A stretch of 9,684 nucleotides of DNA from an uncultured Paracoccaceae bacterium. GTDB lineage: Bacteria > Pseudomonadota > Alphaproteobacteria > Rhodobacterales > Rhodobacteraceae. Both the position numbers and the translations under genes were made by a program. The notes under the pieces are model-generated. The model was not told the DNA's origin. It saw only the letters and a program-made list of their open reading frames with translations, and searched no databases. Position 1 is the first letter of the stretch. Each line of letters starts with the position of its first letter. This document shows, piece by piece, positions 7,755 through 9,684 of the stretch. The stretch is taken from NCBI GenBank assembly GCA_937900975.1, contig CALCPC010000768.1:1-9684 (forward strand), written 5' to 3'.

Positions 7755-8597
7755 GTGCGTCTTTTTCTTCTGACCCTTGCCGCGATGACCGCTTTCGCTG
7801 CCAATTCGCTTCTCAACCGGGCGGCGCTCAGCGGTGACGCGGCGATGGACCCTGCCGCATTCACGGCTGTGCGCATGATCTCGGGCGCTCTGATGCTGGG
7901 GGTTCTGGTCGCGCTGCGGGGCGGCGCCGGGCGTCTGCCAGGGGCCGGGCAGGGCATCGCGGCGACAGCACTTCTGGCCTATGCGGTCGCGTTTTCCTTT
8001 GCCTATGTCTCGCTCGATGCGGGTCTTGGGGCGCTGGTGCTTTTTGGGACGGTGCAGGTCACGATGTTTGGCGGCGCCTTGCTGGCTAGCGGTCGGCCGC
8101 CGCGGCGGCGCTGGATCGGGGCGGCGATGGGTTTGCTTGGGCTGACGCTGCTGTTCTTGCCCGGCGCCGACCGGCCAGAGCCTTGGGGCCTGATCCTGAT
8201 GGTCGTCGCGGGCATTGCCTGGGGCGTCTATTCCTTGAAAGGACAGCGCGCTGGCGACCCCTTGCTCGCCACAGCGGGCAATTTCCTTTGGGCTGCGCCC
8301 GTCGCGTTGGGGATTTGGTTGGCGATGGGCGCGGGCGGCATGGCGCCGCTTGGCCTTTTGCTGGCGGTGCTGTCGGGGGCGCTGGCATCCGGGCTTGGCT
8401 ATGCCATCTGGTACGCAGCGCTGCCGGGGTTGGAGGCGACCGAGGCCGCTGTCGCCCAGCTTTCGGTCCCGGTTCTGGCGGCACTTGGCGGTATTCTATT
8501 GTTGGGAGAGGCCGTGACGCCGGTCTTTGTGGGCGCCAGCGGTCTGATCCTTGGCGGTATCCTGGTCGCAACCTTCAGCGGCAGGCGACGGGCATGA
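7755..8597 (+). CDS. EamA/DMT-family transporter, ten transmembrane helices
   Basis: This 280-residue inner-membrane protein belongs to the drug/metabolite transporter superfamily, usually exporters of small metabolites. Ten hydrophobic segments can be read, about 3-24, 36-55 and so on to the last, [16 protein letters not shown], arranged as two EamA repeats of five. The end of helix 9 carries the family hallmark LLLGEAV. The substrate cannot be told from sequence. The start is GTG at 7755, with GGAGGG at 7737-7742 as a somewhat distant ribosome binding site; the next in-frame start, ATG ten codons on, would cut into helix 1. It is divergent from the Nudix gene (61 nt gap). Its stop codon overlaps the next gene's start as ATGA, so the sugar transferase is translationally coupled to it. 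Confidence 0.88.
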   Translation: MRLFLLTLAAMTAFAANSLLNRAALSGDAAMDPAAFTAVRMISGALMLGVLVALRGGAGRLPGAGQGIAATALLAYAVAFSFAYVSLDAGLGALVLFGTVQVTMFGGALLASGRPPRRRWIGAAMGLLGLTLLFLPGADRPEPWGLILMVVAGIAWGVYSLKGQRAGDPLLATAGNFLWAAPVALGIWLAMGAGGMAPLGLLLAVLSGALASGLGYAIWYAALPGLEATEAAVAQLSVPVLAALGGILLLGEAVTPVFVGASGLILGGILVATFSGRRRA

Positions 8598-9166
8598 GGG
8601 GGTATTCCGCGGGCAAAAGGGCGTTCGACCTTTTGGGCGCGGTGGCGCTGTTGCCGCTGGCGCTGCCCTTGGGCCTGGCGGGCGCTGTTGCGATTGTCGC
8701 CACCGATGGCGGCGCGCCGTTCTTTGGCCAGACGCGGGTGGGGCTAAACCAGCGGCGGTTTCGGATGTGGAAGTTCCGCTCCATGGTGCCGAACGCGGCC
8801 GCGCTGGGACCGCACCAGACCCATCGCGGCGATCCCCGCATCACCCGGGTCGGGCATTTCATTCGCAAGACCAGTTTGGATGAACTGCCGCAAATCTGGA
8901 ACGTTCTGAGGGGGGAGATGGGCATGGTCGGCCCCCGCCCCGACACCCCGATGCAGGAAGGGGATTATCCGCCGGATGTCTGGATCCAGCGTTGCTCGGT
9001 TCGGCCCGGGATCACCGGCTATGCCTCTGTCCTGCTGAAATCGGGGGAGACGACGCGCGACCGAACCACGCTCGACCTCGACTATATCGCGCGGGCGTCC
9101 TTGGGCTTGGACCTGTGGATCATGCTGCGCACCGTCACGGTGGTGCTGAAACGCCGCAATCATTAA
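8594..9166 (+). CDS. Small bacterial sugar transferase (polyprenol-phosphate sugar-1-phosphate transferase)
   Basis: Members of this family (Pfam Bacterial sugar transferase; PglC/WcaJ type) move a sugar-1-phosphate from a UDP-sugar to undecaprenyl phosphate, the first step of polysaccharide or glycoprotein glycan synthesis. The 190 residues form only the minimal catalytic module. A hydrophobic segment at about 10-36 ([20 protein letters not shown]) is the re-entrant membrane helix, followed by PFFGQTRVG and MWKFRSM at about 42-64. The catalytic Asp-Glu dyad is at 96-97 in [25 protein letters not shown], then [11 protein letters not shown] and an amphipathic C-terminus. The ATG overlaps the transporter stop by 4 nt and replaces a longer frame-open ORF that begins inside the transporter. 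No other glycan genes are in view, so the sugar and final product are unknown. Confidence 0.93.
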   Translation: MRGYSAGKRAFDLLGAVALLPLALPLGLAGAVAIVATDGGAPFFGQTRVGLNQRRFRMWKFRSMVPNAAALGPHQTHRGDPRITRVGHFIRKTSLDELPQIWNVLRGEMGMVGPRPDTPMQEGDYPPDVWIQRCSVRPGITGYASVLLKSGETTRDRTTLDLDYIARASLGLDLWIMLRTVTVVLKRRNH

Positions 9167-9240
9167 CGCGTGATCAGAACGCTTGCCAGGATGCTGCGCA
9201 GACGGCAATGATTCGCCCGGCAGTAAAAGGGGAGTGTGCG

Positions 9241-9552
9241 ATGGCGGGCGAAAAAGATACGTTCGAAGTGTATCAAGACAAGAAGGGGGAGTATCGGTGG
9301 CGGCGCAAGGCAAGTAACGGCCGTATCGTCGGCGCATCTTCCGAGGGGTATCAGAAGAAATCGGATTGCGAGGCCAATATGAACCGCGGGCCGAACCCCA
9401 AGGATAAGTGGGAGTTCTATACCGACAAGCGGGGGGAGTATCGCTGGCGCCGGAAAGCGGTCAACGGCAACATTATCGGCGCGTCCTCCGAAGGCTACAA
9501 AAAAGAAGCGGACGCCAAGGCAAACGCAGAACGCCAGGGCTATTCCGACTAG
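9241..9552 (+). CDS. YegP-like protein, two DUF1508 repeats
   Basis: The 103-residue protein consists of two DUF1508 units, at about 8-46 and 57-95, identical at roughly 27 of 40 aligned positions. Both contain GEYRWRRKA-NG and IxGASSEGY, the family hallmark. The function of YegP-like proteins is not established; they are small, soluble and charged. The start ATG at 9241 has a strong ribosome binding site, AAGGGGAG at 9227-9234, six bases upstream; a longer ORF from 8992 lies inside the sugar transferase and is rejected. It follows the sugar transferase after 74 nt, possibly as a separate unit. I see no terminator hairpin with a T-run after the stop. Confidence 0.92.
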   Translation: MAGEKDTFEVYQDKKGEYRWRRKASNGRIVGASSEGYQKKSDCEANMNRGPNPKDKWEFYTDKRGEYRWRRKAVNGNIIGASSEGYKKEADAKANAERQGYSD

Positions 9553-9654
9553 CCGGGTGTGACAGTGCCTTGACCGGCGCGCTCAAACGCCGGGCGGGCG
9601 TCGCCGAAGGGGGGGTGCCCTTCTGCGGGGCTCAGCATGTCGGGGCGGCGGGGC

Positions 9655-9684
9655 CTAGAGCCGGTCGACCTGTGCGGGGATCAG
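9655..9684 (-). CDS. Possible last codons of a minus-strand gene cut by the window edge
   Basis: On the minus strand the last 30 bases read LIPAQVDRL followed by TAG at 9657-9655. A gene entering from the right edge and convergent with the YegP-like gene would end here, but ten codons are too few to judge. The rest of the right edge, 9553-9654, holds a short GAAGGG/CCCTTC inverted repeat (9606-9623) without a T-run and nothing else that I recognise. Confidence 0.15.
   Translation of the reverse strand: MIPAQVDRL

Noticed and set aside
9549..9638. A 29-codon minus-strand ORF beginning MLSPAEGHPPFGD
   Set aside because: It is short, has no ribosome binding site that I can see, and overlaps the end of the YegP-like gene; chance is the simpler explanation.

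Overview
The window looks like chromosomal DNA of an alphaproteobacterium, most likely a Rhodobacteraceae / Roseobacter-group member. The reasons are high GC with strong G/C in third codon positions, the compact rph-rdgB-hemW run, alphaproteobacterial-type GroES and GroEL, and a TIGR01459-type HAD protein next to the chaperonin genes. This assignment comes from reading the sequence and from family knowledge; no database search was run.

Layout. (1) 1-361: left edge with no confident gene; an open plus-strand frame (3-209) could be the 3' end of a gene lying off the window. (2) 4816 down to 362, minus strand: five closely packed genes in transcription order: a secreted TraB/GumN-family protein, a class IIA HAD protein, rph (RNase PH), rdgB (dITP/XTP pyrophosphatase) and hemW (heme chaperone). 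rph/rdgB overlap by 4 nt and rdgB/hemW by 8 nt, so at least these three are one translationally coupled operon. (3) 4817-4998: divergent regulatory region with a sigma70-like promoter and a CIRCE operator (HrcA site) in front of groES. (4) 4999-6993: groES-groEL, closed by a strong hairpin terminator that can work in both directions. (5) 7220-7693, minus strand: a Nudix hydrolase convergent with groEL. (6) 7755-9166, plus strand: a ten-helix EamA/DMT transporter overlapping by 4 nt with a small membrane sugar-1-phosphate transferase. (7) 9241-9552: a YegP-like protein made of two DUF1508 repeats. (8) 9553-9684: right edge, with at most the last few codons of a minus-strand gene.

How the genes work together. 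The central part is protein-folding housekeeping (GroES/GroEL) under probable HrcA/CIRCE heat-shock control. The minus-strand operon covers RNA 3'-end processing (RNase PH), nucleotide-pool sanitation (RdgB) and heme delivery (HemW), with two poorly characterised proteins at its head. The right part is accessory: a transporter coupled to a lipid-linked-sugar initiating enzyme, which is the pair most open to a new functional reading.

I found no mobile element, CRISPR array, tRNA or rRNA, and no clear sign of a wholly new system. Most of the window is ordinary core genome. The points worth a second look are the DMT/sugar-transferase pair, the HAD protein lacking the usual second catalytic Asp, and the shared TraB/groES control region.
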